Assembly: GCA_036245525.1 (NCBI GenBank)
Contig: BTPG01000006.1
Location: 75,498,727-75,562,726 of the forward strand
Direction: 5' to 3'
Length of the DNA: 64,000 bases
DNA from: Semisulcospira habei
Lineage: Eukaryota > Mollusca > Gastropoda > Semisulcospiridae
Below the pieces are notes generated by a model, which saw only the letters and a program-made list of their open reading frames with translations, was not told where the DNA came from and ran no database searches. The position numbers and the translations under genes are program-made. Shown piece after piece: positions 49,691-60,616 of the stretch; positions within the stretch are counted from its first letter, which is position 1, and each line of letters begins with the position of its first letter.

Positions 49691-50011
49691 AGCTAGTGTG
49701 CATGGGTGCGTCTGTGTGTGTGTCTCTGTCCGTCTATCGAAGGGCGCACACATTCGCCGGTCAAGCCATAATTGCTCGAATGCTTTTTACAATCGCTCTA
49801 GTTAATGCGCTGATGTACCACGCGCGCGCGGGCGATAAAAGGTGAATGTCAAACGGCGTCTGTGTGATATATCACGTTGCCCCATTACGTGCAGTTTCCA
49901 GGTTACTAAAAGCAAGATGCAGTCGCGCACAATTTTCCTCCAGTCCCCAACGTACACTCAGCACCCAATAACCTACTCCGTGTAAGGAATACAGACGTAG
50001 AGTGGTCCAGC

Positions 50012-51293
50012 AAGAGTGTGATGAAGCTCTATGCTTGTGCATAGTGCTCGCACAATAGGATTAGTACGGTACGGTTTTTTTTAACGGTTTGTTTGTGCCG
50101 AAAGTCCGTGGCCTGCTGCCCACGTGGAATATGTAAGACATGGTTAGCACGGGATTTTTTAGTGAGTTCTGTTTAGTGAGTTTTAGGCGGAAGCTGTGAC
50201 TGTTAGAGGTCTAGATCGGGAGTGCGGGCTGTTTTGTCGTATGGAACGGTTGTTGAGTTACCTAGCCCGCATTCCAAGACTCTGAAGCCTAGATGTCAGG
50301 TATGTTTCTATAAACGTAGTATTGATAGTTGTTTAGTTAAAGACAGTATGCGTGGTAAGATTAATGTGGTTGTATAGCGGTGTTCCGGTTTGGTTTAGTT
50401 ATAGTATGTTTAGAATTCGGTGAAGTAACCGGTGTTTCTGTATACATTTGTTTACCGAGTTAGATGACTAAAGGAATATGAAGTGTGTATGTCTAAGCCG
50501 CTAGGAAGATAGTACGTGGTTGGTTAAGCATAGTCTTTTCCAGGGTATAGAGTAATGTATAGCAAGAGTGTTAGGCTATAGTCTGTTTCAAGATAGTGAC
50601 AGAGATATGGGGGTGATACGAAGATAGTTTATGAAGCACGTGTGTGTGTGTGTGTGAATGAACGTGTGAGTTATTTGTATCAGCCAGGTTACGTGACGTT
50701 TCTCATTGATCCAATATGTTGTGTGTTTAGCAAGTGTTACGTTGGGACTTTTGTCTATTCAGAGTTCTTGTAACGAGAGTGGAAGACGGACGCCGAGACG
50801 TCGAGTCGCAGGTGGGACCTACGTGAGGTCATCCCTCCAGCTCTTCTGAGAGTGAGTCTGACTGGGGACCAAGACACCCAAGTCCAAGTGAGAACTGAGT
50901 ACCGTACGAGAACGAGGACGTCCGTGCCCAAAGAGAGACAGGACGGCAACAAGCGTACGACGAAGGACTTTCACGCCTAGACCTAGACGTGAGAAGGACC
51001 AACGTAACCAGACAACAACATCAAACAGGTTGGAGGCAATGTGAGACTAAGACCTAACCTGGCAAAGATACTGTGATACGTGTGTGGTGTGATAGTAGAA
51101 TATTGTATATAGTTGATAGTCATTTAAGTCATTCTTTTTCATTTATACTGTATAAAGGTTACTTTAGAAAGGGAGCCCGTGTAGTTTGTTTTACCGCATG
51201 AATGCGCCCGTCTGAGTCAGTGGCGGTGTATGCGTCTGTTGCGTGAGAGTCTGTGCGTACGACTGTGGGCAAGTCTGCGTGCGTTACAAAGAG
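50012..51293. mobile_element. Solo LTR 3 inside an A element
   Basis: The LTR spans 50017-51288 (1272 bp), starts TGTGATG and ends CGTTACA. AAGAG flanks it at 50012-50016 and 51289-51293. The left flank GTGGTCCAGCAAGAG and right flank GGGGGCTTATGAGGATCTAT belong to an A hairpin element. A TATA-like CTGTATAAAGG lies near 51148. No coding region. Confidence 0.8.
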
Positions 51294-51557
51294 TGAGGGG
51301 GCTTATGAGGATCTATGCATCTTGCGTTTGGTCGATATGGTCTGGGTCTGTGTCACCGTCTGACGCTCAACGAATACTTCCATCTTCCATCTTGTGCGAA
51401 TTTGTTTATTAATTTTGTATATATATTTTTTCCATAACAAAGAGTGGTAGACGTCATCGTAATACAACTGTTATTCTCTGCAATTATGGACACTTGCTCA
51501 GTGTTTTCAGATTCAAGTAGCAGGCATAAAGCATAAAGCATTTCTGTTTGATAGATA

Positions 51558-51782
51558 TTAACCTCGTCACTCAGCCAGCGGACGCAGATTGCGCGTCTGG
51601 AATCTTTGTTGATCAACGCTATTTTGAAGAACCCTAGCTGTCCATCTAGCGTGGCTGCAAAGACAGTGTTGTCAGCAAGAGGCATAGATCCTCATGAGCC
51701 CCCGCAATTGCGGGGGCTCATGAGTATCTATACCTCTTGCAGTCGGGTGGCGTTGTAAGTTTCTCGGCACTGAACGGGTTAA
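51558..51782. mobile_element. A-type TTAA hairpin element, full length
   Basis: TTAACCTCGTCACTCAGCCA at the left and GCACTGAACGGGTTAA at the right. Hairpin at 51676-51739. Confidence 0.9.
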
Positions 51783-52079
51783 ACACATCAGGACCAATAC
51801 ACGCACTGCCTTAAAAAAATTTCAAACGACGAGAAGGGACAGGGTTTGATGAGCATGGAATAAGAGTATTGTCTTGGAGACGGGGAGAGGAGGTTGGGGA
51901 GGGGGCGGGGGGGGGGGGGTTGGGGGTTGGGGTGTTGGGGGGGTGTGTTGGGGGGGTGGTCTGACAGTAAAAGAATAGATGCCTGTTAGAAGCCTGTTTG
52001 TACTAAAAGCATTTGTCTGCCCGTACAAAAGAGAAGAGAAGATAAGAGCAGAGAAGGGAAGGGAAGGGAAGAGAAGATG
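51783..52079. other. Unassigned, G-rich stretch
   Basis: A G-rich low-complexity block lies at 51885-51960. No gene recognised. Confidence 0.6.
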
Positions 52080-52372
52080 AGATAAGATGAGATGAGATGA
52101 GATCAGATCAGATCAGATAAGATAAGGAAAGATAGATCCGATGAACTTTATTGTCATATGCATAAACATTAGGAAATTGCTGTAGCAAATAAACGAGCAT
52201 CCAAAGGAGGTAAGGCCCAAGCGTACTCGGGCACTCCGAAGCCAGAACGAAGTAGAGCCCTGCCCTACCAGTCCGTACTGTTCCCTATCCCCACTAAAAT
52301 CCTCTGTTTCGTGTTGAAAAGTACACCACTGCCTTTCAGCCGACTCGTACTGATTCAGACACAATGATCTTC
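52030..52372 (-). other. Probable LINE 3' end with GATAA-type tail
   Basis: GAGAT, GATCA and GATAA repeats at 52030-52135 precede ATGAACTTTATTGTCATATG. Read on the minus strand this resembles a LINE 3' UTR ending in AATAAAGTTCATCGGATC and a short-repeat tail. No coding part was recognised. Confidence 0.5.
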
Positions 52373-52382
52373 CGCTGTTGAG

Positions 52383-52432
52383 TGCTGGTCTGTACGCAAG
52401 CCGTAGGGTCCAAAATCACAGACCAGCACGTA
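52383..52432. repeat. Family G palindrome, shortened
   Basis: GTGCTGGTCTGT and ACAGACCAGCAC are mirrored. Part of the left arm is missing. Confidence 0.7.
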
Positions 52433-52627
52433 TTTTTAGTCCCTGAGTGGGCGCCCTCCGATAGATTGCGAAAATCATAGATCCTCGTCAGCCGCCCCCA
52501 CCCCCACCCCCTCGATCCCTCCCCGCCCCCCCCCAACCCACCGCCCCCAACCCCACACGAACACACACCTCCCTCTCCCCGCATACCTGATGACCTTTTG
52601 CTGGCCTCATTTATTCATGTATGTGTT

Positions 52628-52863
52628 TTAACCCTTTCGCTGCCATTGATCACGAATACCGCCTCTGAAACCACTGCACAATGACTGATACAGGTGTACC
52701 ATAAATAGGACCAAAACAAACCCAACAAGACTAACACATAAATCCTCATGAGCACCCCGCGACCGCGGGGGCTCATGAGGATTTATGTCTCTTGTTAGTC
52801 TTGTTGGTATATGTCTCTTGCAGCTGGTTAGCGTTCGCCTTGCCCCGGCAGTTAAGGACTTAA
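52628..52863. mobile_element. A-type TTAA hairpin element with extended arms
   Basis: TTAACCCTTTCGCTGCCATT at the left and GGCAGTTAAGGACTTAA at the right. The palindrome at 52723-52805 reaches beyond the normal stem into AACAAGACTAAC / GTTAGTCTTGTT, and the normal right flank ATGTCTCTTGCAGCTGG then follows a second time. Confidence 0.85.
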
Positions 52864-52954
52864 ATAGCAGGATGCTGCCGACCTTCCGGCCTACACTCCG
52901 AATACGTTATGGCCTGATCGAACTTGTACACGTAAACATTATCATTATTGAATA

Positions 52955-53045
52955 CTCACAAACCAGATAGGTGTGGCTAGCGCTGGAAGAACTGTACACA
53001 TACCAAGGGGAATTACTCAGCGCTGGAATCTTGGTATGTGTACTC
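52955..53045. repeat. Family K short copy
   Basis: ACTCACAAACCAGATAGGTG, GGCTAGCGCTGG and ACACATACCAAGGGG then CTTGGTATGTGT. The long K loop is absent. Confidence 0.75.
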
Positions 53046-53246
53046 TCATTATTGACATGCGCGCGGTATATGGACGCCCATTATTGGTCAGGCGTGGTGT
53101 TGTTACCAGAATAATGATACATGCGCACAGTCACATAGACGTCAGTAAAAGAAATGTAAGCACAAAAAGGCAATGTATAATTACTGATTTCCTATTCCTA
53201 AAAAAGAAAGAAGATATTTAAGTACAAACACGTATGTACAAGTGTG

Positions 53247-53247
<1 letters not shown>

Positions 53248-53318
<71 letters not shown>

Positions 53319-53332
53319 CACACGCACGCACA

Positions 53333-53364
<32 letters not shown>

Positions 53365-53570
53365 CGCAAACACACCTACACACACATGCACAAACACACA
53401 CACACACGCACGTACTCACACACACGCACGCACGCGCGCGCACACACACACTCACACACAAACACACACACACACTCACTCACACACGCACGCACACACA
53501 CAAACACACACACACACTCACTCACACACGCACACACACATACACACACACACACACACATACACACTTT
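53248..53570. repeat. (CA)n microsatellite block
   Basis: CA runs with CG, CT and AT interruptions. His/Thr and Cys/Val frames are artefacts. Confidence 0.95.
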
Positions 53571-53944
53571 GTTTTCGTTTTGCTCTGGTCTAAATACACA
53601 AAGAAGATTGCATACCTATTATTTACATTAATGGCAGGTGTGAACCGACACAGGTCAATATCCGAGCCCATAAAAACACCCAGATGGACACAGTATATCC
53701 AGCCGAAATAAGCTTAGATTCGCAGGGGCTCATGAGAATCTATGCTTCTTGTGGGTAAGGTTCGGCCCCATCTACATCCTCAGACGGAGGTATCACCCGG
53801 GGGTAGCAAACTGCACAATTACATATTGTACATATTTACCATGCTAGCGATTTCATGGTTAGTTGTGCTGGCACAGATGCAAGCTGATTCACATCGTATT
53901 GTGTAAAACCATCCTTGCTGGAAAAGGTTCCGACGAAAGAATGC
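53571..53944. other. Mostly unassigned; A-hairpin half at 53715-53755
   Basis: GGGGCTCATGAGAATCTATG and CTTCTTG retain one A arm. No gene recognised. Confidence 0.5.
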
Positions 53945-54134
53945 TTAGCTCATTCAACCCGACGGCCGTATTTCCCAAATTGTGGAGGTGTCATCTAACG
54001 ACTATGCGCGAGTTGCAGGAGATGGATCGAGCATGATAATTCAAGGGCAGTGCCAGATTAGCTTGGCGCCTGTCCTTGAATTATCATGGTCGACCCCATC
54101 TCCTGCTGTAGTGCGTCAGGGCTGAATGGGTTAA
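53945..54134. mobile_element. E-type TTAA element, one arm partly deleted
   Basis: TTAGCTCATTCAACCCGACG at the left and GGGCTGAATGGGTTAA at the right. After CAGATTAGCTTGGCGCC the mirror sequence jumps to TGTCCTTGAATTATCATGG. Confidence 0.87.
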
Positions 54135-54176
54135 AAATTATGTAAGCACCGTATTTCTGTTTGATGAGATTGACAG

Positions 54177-54457
54177 TTAACCCATTTAGCCCCAACGCCT
54201 TGCAGCAGGAGATGAATCGACAATGATAATTCAAGGGTAGTGCCAGATTAGCTTGGCGCCTGCAAGCCCCAAGCTAATCTGGCACTATCCTTGAATTATC
54301 ATGGTCAGTCCATCTCCGGCAACTAGCACGTAGTCAGTTAGTTATTGGTGTTTAACGCCGAGCAGGCGACTAAGGCCATCTGACGGCGGAGGCACGCAGT
54401 CGTTAGGTAAACAATTCCAAAATTTGGGACATGCGGTTGTGGGATTAAATGGGCAAA
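54177..54457. mobile_element. E-type TTAA element with inserted SINE-like segment
   Basis: TTAACCCATTTAGCCCCAAC at the left and GATTAAATGGGCAAA at the right. The left subterminal block is shortened. An insert at about 54331-54390 (GTTATTGGTGTTTAACGCCG, GACTAAGGCCATCTGACG) separates CACGTAGTC from GCAGTCGTTAGG. The insert recurs at 61.97 kb. Confidence 0.8.
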
Positions 54458-54771
54458 GAAATGTACCCAATGTTTGTCACAGCATGTGTACAAGGTGCGA
54501 GCTGACAAAATGTGTACCGGACTATTCAGTTCATTATTTTTTCTTTTAATTGAGGAATGAAAATACCTGTCAAATAAAAACGCGCATGTAATTACAGGTG
54601 GATTTCTTTTTACCGAAATAATACAGAAGACAAAGAAACAAAAAGAAAAAAAGCAGCTGATAACAAACGTAAAGGACTGCTTAAACAAATAAAAGAGAGA
54701 TTAAAATATGCAAAAGAAATGATAAATTAGGACTACAACGTCCAAAAGCACGGTCCAGCATACACATAAAT

Positions 54772-54870
54772 TATACTGACGAGCAAAAGAAATGCGACTT
54801 CAGTGTTTCCGATTATACCAGTGGTGTCGCACATCTTTAGCTCCTCAGAGTATACATGATTCTATTCATA
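54772..54870. repeat. Family J degenerate copy
   Basis: ACTGACGAGCAAAAGAAATG and TTTAGCTCCTCAGAGTAT are the outer arms. CAGTGTTTCCGATTAT is the shared core. Confidence 0.6.
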
Positions 54871-55265
54871 ACTGTCAACGAAAAGCATGCCTTACCTGAA
54901 GAAGCATAGAGGCTCGTTACAGCATAAAATTAGACCGGTCAACCACGGTGCCGGTCTTGACGAACTTCGTTCCACAGCGCGCAACGTACATCAATGTACA
55001 CACTCACACAGAGCTAAACACAACCACTGTCTAGCGGAACAGATAGTCACCAGTAAGCAATGCATTTACCACAAGCATGGGTTGAGAAACGCGCGGGGAG
55101 CAAAAACCAAACAACAACAACAACAAATTGGAAAACAACACTGCACAATCACTATCTGTACAGTATCAACAATAACGGAGCAGCAGAATTTTTACAACAC
55201 GGACAGAGACGCGTTTTTATGATAACTCAACGTGCAATATGTACGTCTTCTGTAAATACTGTGCA
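54871..55265. other. Unassigned stretch
   Basis: A 111-codon open frame (54887-55222) is rich in Gln, Thr and His with no recognisable domain. It is probably chance. Confidence 0.45.
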
Positions 55266-55434
55266 TTAACCCATCTAGCACAGGCGCGGGAGATGGATCG
55301 ACCATGATAATTCAAGGGCAGTGCCAGATTAGCTTGGCGCCGTCAGGGTCGATCCATCTCCTGCTAATGGTACATAGTCGTTAGGGGACACCTCCAAAAT
55401 TCGGGAAAAGCGGCCGCGGGGTCGAATGAGTTAT
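55266..55434. mobile_element. E-type TTAA element, right palindrome arm deleted
   Basis: TTAACCCATCTAGCACAGGC at the left and CGAATGAGTTAT at the right. CAGATTAGCTTGGCGCCG is followed directly by GGTCGATCCATCTCCTGC. Confidence 0.85.
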
Positions 55435-55957
55435 TGAACACACATTTTCAAAACGCGTTTCGTAGTTTATGTTTACGATATGTTCACTGCTACAATGACG
55501 TAACGTATGCGGTTCGGCGTTGTAGTGTTTTTTTTTTTTTGTTTTTCCCTCTCTTCTCCCTCTCGGGGGGGGGGGGTATCCCTTCTTCTTCTTCTTCATA
55601 ATAAGTGACAGCTGTACTTTGTTACACATCGTGCAAATAAAACATGCAAAACATGTTTCTCGCCCCCATGCCTGTGGACAGATATGAAGAGCTACGTACC
55701 CATTTGCCAGTGAGCTGCCTGCAAAAATCTGCCGCCTGATCTATCTGTATAACGAGTTCCAGACGCGTCCAGGTGTATCAGACAGATACTGCGAAGCGAG
55801 AGTATTGTACACGCACACTTTAAGGCTTTCAGTGGCTGCGGTCACGACTAGAAGTAGCGTGATCTTCCATTGTTTTCGCGGTAGGCACTCCGCGCGAAAG
55901 AACACTGAGTATGGTTGGCAGGAACTTGCAGGAACTGGCAGACACTGGTACTTTAAC
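55435..55957. other. Unassigned stretch
   Basis: Poly-T and poly-G runs lie at 55530-55575. No gene recognised. Confidence 0.5.
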
Positions 55958-56042
55958 GTGCGTTTGTGCTGGTATGTGATTTTGGACCTTGCGGTTGGAA
56001 GCAGCAAGATCCAAAATCACGGACCAGCACACATGTAGAATT
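55958..56042. repeat. Family G palindrome
   Basis: GTGCTGGTATGTGATTTTGG is mirrored by CCAAAATCACGGACCAGCAC. Confidence 0.85.
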
Positions 56043-56079
56043 ATAGAATAATTGGATGGAAATGATTGTCTTATTCTAC

Positions 56080-56240
56080 ACCTGCGTATTTCTCTGTGGG
56101 CTGGCGATTGGGTGCCTGATAGGCGGGGACAGGGGATCTAACTGTTGTCTGTCCAGCGCTGTGATTCCCCTTGGTTTGAGTACTGACAATTCTGCCAGCG
56201 CTAGCCTCACCTATCTGGTTTGTGAGTATCATGCTTAACG
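56080..56240. repeat. Family K half element
   Basis: GATCTAACTGTTGTCTGTCC, AGCGCTGTGATTCCCCTTGG and GCGCTAGCCTCACCTATCTG, as in the 41.8-kb copy, also with GGGCTGGCGATTGGGTGCC from the K loop. Confidence 0.8.
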
Positions 56241-56352
56241 AGTAGTCACGAGTTAGCTGTCGTCCAAGAAGGTTCAATGGTAATCTGGCCGGCCTAATCA
56301 GGAGCTACCTGGTCGCAATGGATGAATCACCAGGTACCTTCAGGATTCCGTT

Positions 56353-56432
56353 TTAACTCATTCGAGACGAACGGCACCGGATACGCCGCTGAAGCCTAGG
56401 AATCCGGCTGCCGTTCGTTTCGAATGAGTTAA
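56353..56432. mobile_element. C-type TTAA mini-element
   Basis: TTAACTCATTCGAGACGAAC and its mirror GTTCGTTTCGAATGAGTTAA. 80 bp with TTAA at both ends. Confidence 0.92.
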
Positions 56433-56588
56433 TGTGTGATGTGCGTGACATGGGAAAGATTAAGGGGGAGGGAAGAAGCGGTGGGGGGGGGGTGTTGGCG
56501 GGGAGGATGTTACGACTACAGGGTTTTGAGACTTAATCATACGAGAGTGGTTACATTATGCCTTGAAACTCGTTCCCTCTGCCATCTC

Positions 56589-56763
56589 TTGACCCCTTCA
56601 CTGTTGAGAAAACATTAACACGCTCCAACTGCACGAGACATAGATCCTCAGGACACCTTATCGTATCCATATTCCATGTACGACCGTGGGGCTATTTGCC
56701 GTTAAATTAACAAATATTTTTCAGTAAAACACAATCTGACATAAATGGCAGCGAAGGGGTTAA
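56589..56763. mobile_element. A-type TTAA element, hairpin reduced to a half-arm
   Basis: TTGACCCCTTCACTGTTGAG at the left and GGCAGCGAAGGGGTTAA at the right. Only CACGAGACATAGATCCTCA remains of the hairpin. Confidence 0.85.
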
Positions 56764-57435
56764 GATTGGCAGGTAGAAGGAGCTTCGGCGAGACTTTTCA
56801 TTGGTCTTACACATTTCCGTTTGCCAGTACAGTGATACCAGTACAATAATCTTCTTTTCTGCTGAATTAACACTAAACACTTTAATTACCTATGCCACCT
56901 TATAATGACATTTTTACCAACAAACGACCTTGAATGTGCCTTCATCAGTCGCATAATTTCTTTCTTATCCGTACAGTGATTGCCTGGCACAATTATCTTT
57001 TTTTCTGCTGAATTAACTCTATATGCTGTAATTATCAAAGTACCCCGTTTCTCGCAGAATGACATTTCTGCCAACCATACATCGCTCACCCAATTTCCTG
57101 CTAACGAATTACGACATCCGTTAATGGGAAAAAAACGGTGGCAGCAAAGCGGGAAGAGGAATGCTGGGAAGATTCAGTAATGGCTCTCATTCATTGTGAC
57201 ATGTACACGGATCGAAGACATTCCGTAGACGTAGATATGGACAGTGGCTTTTGTAAGCGAACAAAGTCAAAGATTGTCAAGGATATTATCGGTGACGCAA
57301 ATACGAAAGCCGTGCTTTATCGTTCTATTTATGGAGTAAAATTTTACAAAGAGTCTGAATGGCTTCGTCTACGTGTGCGGTTCCAGATGGCCTGTAGGTG
57401 AACCCTGTCTTGACTTATGCTTTACAGTATGACTG
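56764..57435. other. Unassigned stretch with one unusual short ORF
   Basis: An 87-codon open frame at 57138-57401 (+) begins MAAKREEECWEDSVMALIHC. It is of mixed composition and lies outside recognised repeats. No domain recognised; it may be chance, a repeat remnant or an exon. CAGTGATTGCCTGGCACAAT and TTTTCTGCTGAATTAAC motifs recur near 56850 and 57000. Confidence 0.4.
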
Positions 57436-57520
57436 ATATGGCTCGAAAATGATAGTTCAAGTGTGGTGCCGGAACAGTTCCAAACTGTTCCGGTACCACC
57501 CTCGAACTACTACGGAATGA
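57436..57520. mobile_element. B-like palindrome, alternative core
   Basis: AAAATGATAGTTCAAGTGTG and complement flank GTGCCGGAACAGTT / AACTGTTCCGGTACC. TTAA ends are not seen. Confidence 0.65.
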
Positions 57521-58261
57521 TCAGTCATGGCTGAATTGCTGTATAGACTTCAGAGTACTACGCTGAAATATTGGAACTTCGACCAAAGGCTCACTGCCAA
57601 CCCTCAATGGCATACAATAAGTTTGTTGTTGTTGTGCATGTACACAAAAGTGCTATTGTGATTGTGTAGGCCTACAGAGGTAAAGTGTGACTTAATAACG
57701 TTCCCCTCCCCTCCGCCACTCCTCCTCCTCCTCCCCCTCCTCCTACCTACCCATCCCCAATCTCCATGCACCACCAACCCCCCCCCCCCCCCTCCACCTA
57801 TCATCTCCCCTTCCCCAACCACCTCCATTGTTGCGATAGCCTGTGATCGATAAGGTGAAATTCTGTTGCCTAGAGAAATTATATCCTTCCACACGCGGCA
57901 TAGATCCTCATGATGCCATGCAGTTGAAGAGATCAGGAGGCTCTATACATGTTGCTAGAGCAATGAGCATAGAGCTGCATCAGTCCATCAGACCTCAAGC
58001 TGGTTGAGCCTAAGATCGGATGGGAATTGGTGAGTGGGGAGAGGGCAGGGAGCTGGGGGGGGGGGGGGGGGGGAGAGGGAGAGGGGGGAGGGGCGGGGGG
58101 TTTACATCGTCTTCACCGAAAACGCGGGTAATTTGTTTGCCTCGGTGGGTGTGATAGTGTACGTGCGTGTGGAATGTGTCCCAAGTGAGCAAACGGACCT
58201 CGGCCCGACCTTTGTGCCTGAGGATTTTCTACTTTCTGCATCGGGTATGGAAGCGAACCAG
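57521..58261. other. Unassigned stretch with C-rich and G-rich blocks
   Basis: C-rich block 57705-57830, A-hairpin remnant near 57897-57957 (GGCATAGATCCTCATGATGC), and poly-G block 58034-58100. No gene recognised. Confidence 0.55.
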
Positions 58262-58475
58262 TTAACCCTCTTAACCCCAAGGCCCCGTTTCCCAAATTTT
58301 GCAGTCGTCATATGACAACTATGTACCAGTTGCAGGAGAAGGATGGACCGTGATAATTCAAGGGTAGTGCCAGATTAGTTTGATGCCTGAAGGCGCCAAG
58401 CTAATCTGGCACTGCCCTTGAATTATCACGGTCCATCCGTCTCGTGCGGTAGGGTCTTGGGGCTAAATGGCTTAA
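58262..58475. mobile_element. E-type TTAA palindromic element, full length
   Basis: TTAACCCTCTTAACCCCAAG at the left and GGGGCTAAATGGCTTAA at the right. Both arms read GGACCGTGATAATTC-type rather than the usual GACCATGATAATTC. 214 bp. Confidence 0.92.
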
Positions 58476-58660
58476 CCCTGTCACTGTCAATGAACTCAGA
58501 CAGTGTTTCTAAAATCACGATTGTAAATTCAACGACGAAGATCCCAAGCCGTCAAAAGAACGTGGACACGCAGTGGTTTCAGCAAGTGGTATAGATCCTC
58601 ATGAGCCCCCGCAATTTGCGGGGGCTCATGAGGATCTATACCTCTTGCAGATGGTGACGA
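58472..58660. mobile_element. A-type hairpin element chained to an E element
   Basis: It starts at the E element's TTAA with TTAACCCTGTCACTGTCAAT. Hairpin at 58583-58647. The right end is lost. Confidence 0.82.
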
Positions 58661-58929
58661 GACGCGACCTGTTCATTGGTGACGCCGCAGTAAAACAGTT
58701 GAAAAAAGTAATGAATACAAAAATAAACTATTTTGCGAGAGTGTTCCCGATCGAATATTACGAGTCGACGATATCCTTTGGGAAAGAACATGACAGTATC
58801 TGCCAATGAGCAAATGGTCTTTGTACACCGGCCCGAAAACTTTTCATCTTCCGTCAGAAAATAAATTTCTGAGTGTTCAGAACACGCGGGAAAGAACAAA
58901 AATGCCCTAGGAAGGCTAAAACACGGTAA

Positions 58930-58995
58930 GTCTGTTTTTGCGAAAAGCGAGATTTTCATTGTATTACAATAAAAATATCGCTTTTCACAAAAGAA
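58930..58995. repeat. Family I palindrome
   Basis: TTTTTGCGAAAAGCGAGATT and ATATCGCTTTTCACAAAAG are mirrored around ATTGTATTACAAT. Confidence 0.85.
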
Positions 58996-59402
58996 GACAT
59001 GCTGTCTTTGGCCTCTATCGGACACGAATCCAACTCATAAGCTACCTTCATTGAGCGAGATTGTTCCTGTTTCGAAAAAAAGCTATAAAAAAACAAACCA
59101 ATGGCTTCCATACGCCTTAGTGCCTAAACCACACTGTAGCAATGTGTGACAGTAGTAACAGTTCTTGTTTAAAGCAATCTATTCCATGGCAGGCTTTGCT
59201 AAAGTTCGCCGATACAACAGGTTATCAATGTTGTCTTGACACAACTAAGACTTTTCTATCCTATCCACAATCCACCTGAGTAAGCACACGTACTATAGGT
59301 TACCTACTGCCATTTGAGCGTAAAGAAAGGAACTCTTCTGCGTGCGAAGTAGAAGAAGAGCAGAAAAGTCTTCCACATTTTACGACATTCATACTTCGTA
59401 AT
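58996..59402. other. Mostly unassigned; shared 70-bp segment
   Basis: 59180-59245, on the minus strand, matches 62595-62652 (CAACATTGATAACC, TATCGGCGA, AGCCTGCCATGG) and part of 63865-63903. It is a dispersed repeat of unknown type. Confidence 0.55.
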
Positions 59403-59615
59403 TTAACTCATTCTATCCCAGACACATCACAGGAAGATAAGGATCGACCATGATAGTTCAAGGGTGATGCCAGAATAGCTTGGCGCCATAGGCGCCAAGC
59501 TATTCTGGCATCACCCTTGAACTATCATGGTCAATCTGTGTCCTGCAGTGCAATGCAGTCTTCAGAGGACAACGGCAAAGTTCTGGGATTTCGGTGTTGG
59601 GGTAGAAAGAGTTAA
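59403..59615. mobile_element. B-type TTAA palindromic element, full length
   Basis: TTAACTCATTCTATCCCAG at the left and GGGGTAGAAAGAGTTAA at the right. Closest relative in the window is the 3308-3521 copy. About 213 bp. Confidence 0.92.
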
Positions 59616-60103
59616 GTTAGCCCTTTTGACCAGCATAATTGTAGACATACTAAGAACGTTTATAGAGGAGATATTACGATCTGTCAACCTGAAGGGTTCA
59701 CAGATTGCAGCATCTCCTCTGTAATATATCTCTATCTGCCTGAAGTAGGTCGCTTTAAAGTAAGTTTGGTCACTGAAATGAACAAACAAACAAAAAATGT
59801 CAGAGTGCACGCAAATCATGCAAAAATATCAGAGTGCAAAGAAAAGGCAGCCTACCTGTGACGTATTCACCTCAGCTACTGTGGACTGGGAGTCTAGTAT
59901 TCCTCGTCCAGCTAGATTTTGGTTGCAAGCCAAGCGACATTTCTCGGCTGAACCCGTGAGGAGATTGCATTCCAGATTCTACTTGTGCATTGTCGCGCTT
60001 TCCTTCTCTTCCGGCGCCAAAGGGCCGAGTTTCTGAAACCACTCCGTCATCGAATGGTATAAAGAGGGATAAAGCAACTTCCAACACAAACTGCAGAAGA
60101 TAT
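59616..60103. other. Mostly unassigned; weak inverted repeat
   Basis: TATAGAGGAGATATTAC near 59660 and CATCTCCTCTGTAATAT near 59709 are loosely mirrored. No gene recognised. Confidence 0.4.
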
Positions 60104-60240
60104 ATCGACCACAACAGCTCAGGTGTACTGCCTGATCACCTTCGCGTCAGTTTTAGCTCAAAGGCAGTGACTGATCAACTAGGCGCCTCCAGGCGTCAAG
60201 CTGATAAGTCACTTTCCTTGAGCTGTTATGGTGGATTCAA
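60104..60240. mobile_element. Diverged B/E-like palindrome
   Basis: ATCGACCACAACAGCTCAGG and a mirrored CCTTGAGCTGTTATGGTGGA flank GATCAACTAGGCGCC / GGCGTCAAGCTGATAAG. Confidence 0.55.
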
Positions 60241-60402
60241 GATTTATGAAGAAATGTACTTAAAGAAAAAAAAGTGTTGATTTTTTTTTAATTTTAATTT
60301 TTAAAAAGCTCGCTAAAAACTGACAAAAACAACAACAACAAAACTCGCATTTCAAACCAGAAAGCATCATCTAGGTGTCCTCTCTCATAGAAATCATATA
60401 AC

Positions 60403-60616
60403 CTAACCCCTTCACTTCCGAGACAAGATGAACAACATCCAGCTGCAACAGGCGCAGATCCTCATGAGCCTCCGCAGTTGCGGGGCTCATGATGATCTGC
60501 GCCTGTTGCTAAACCACTCTGCATCCACGTTCCTCTGATGGCCAGGGATCTTTGACGCTGAATTTACAACTATTTCAAAACCTTATACAGTTTGCGTCCA
60601 GTGGCATTGAAGGTAA
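60403..60616. mobile_element. A-type TTAA hairpin element
   Basis: CTAACCCCTTCACTTCCGAG at the left and AGTGGCATTGAAGGTAAA at the right. Hairpin at 60446-60508, both arms with CAACAGGCGCAG instead of CAAGAGGCATAG. Confidence 0.88.

Noticed and set aside
57138..57401. 87-codon frame as a host exon
   Set aside because: No domain, splice context or homologue could be recognised, so it is recorded only as an oddity.
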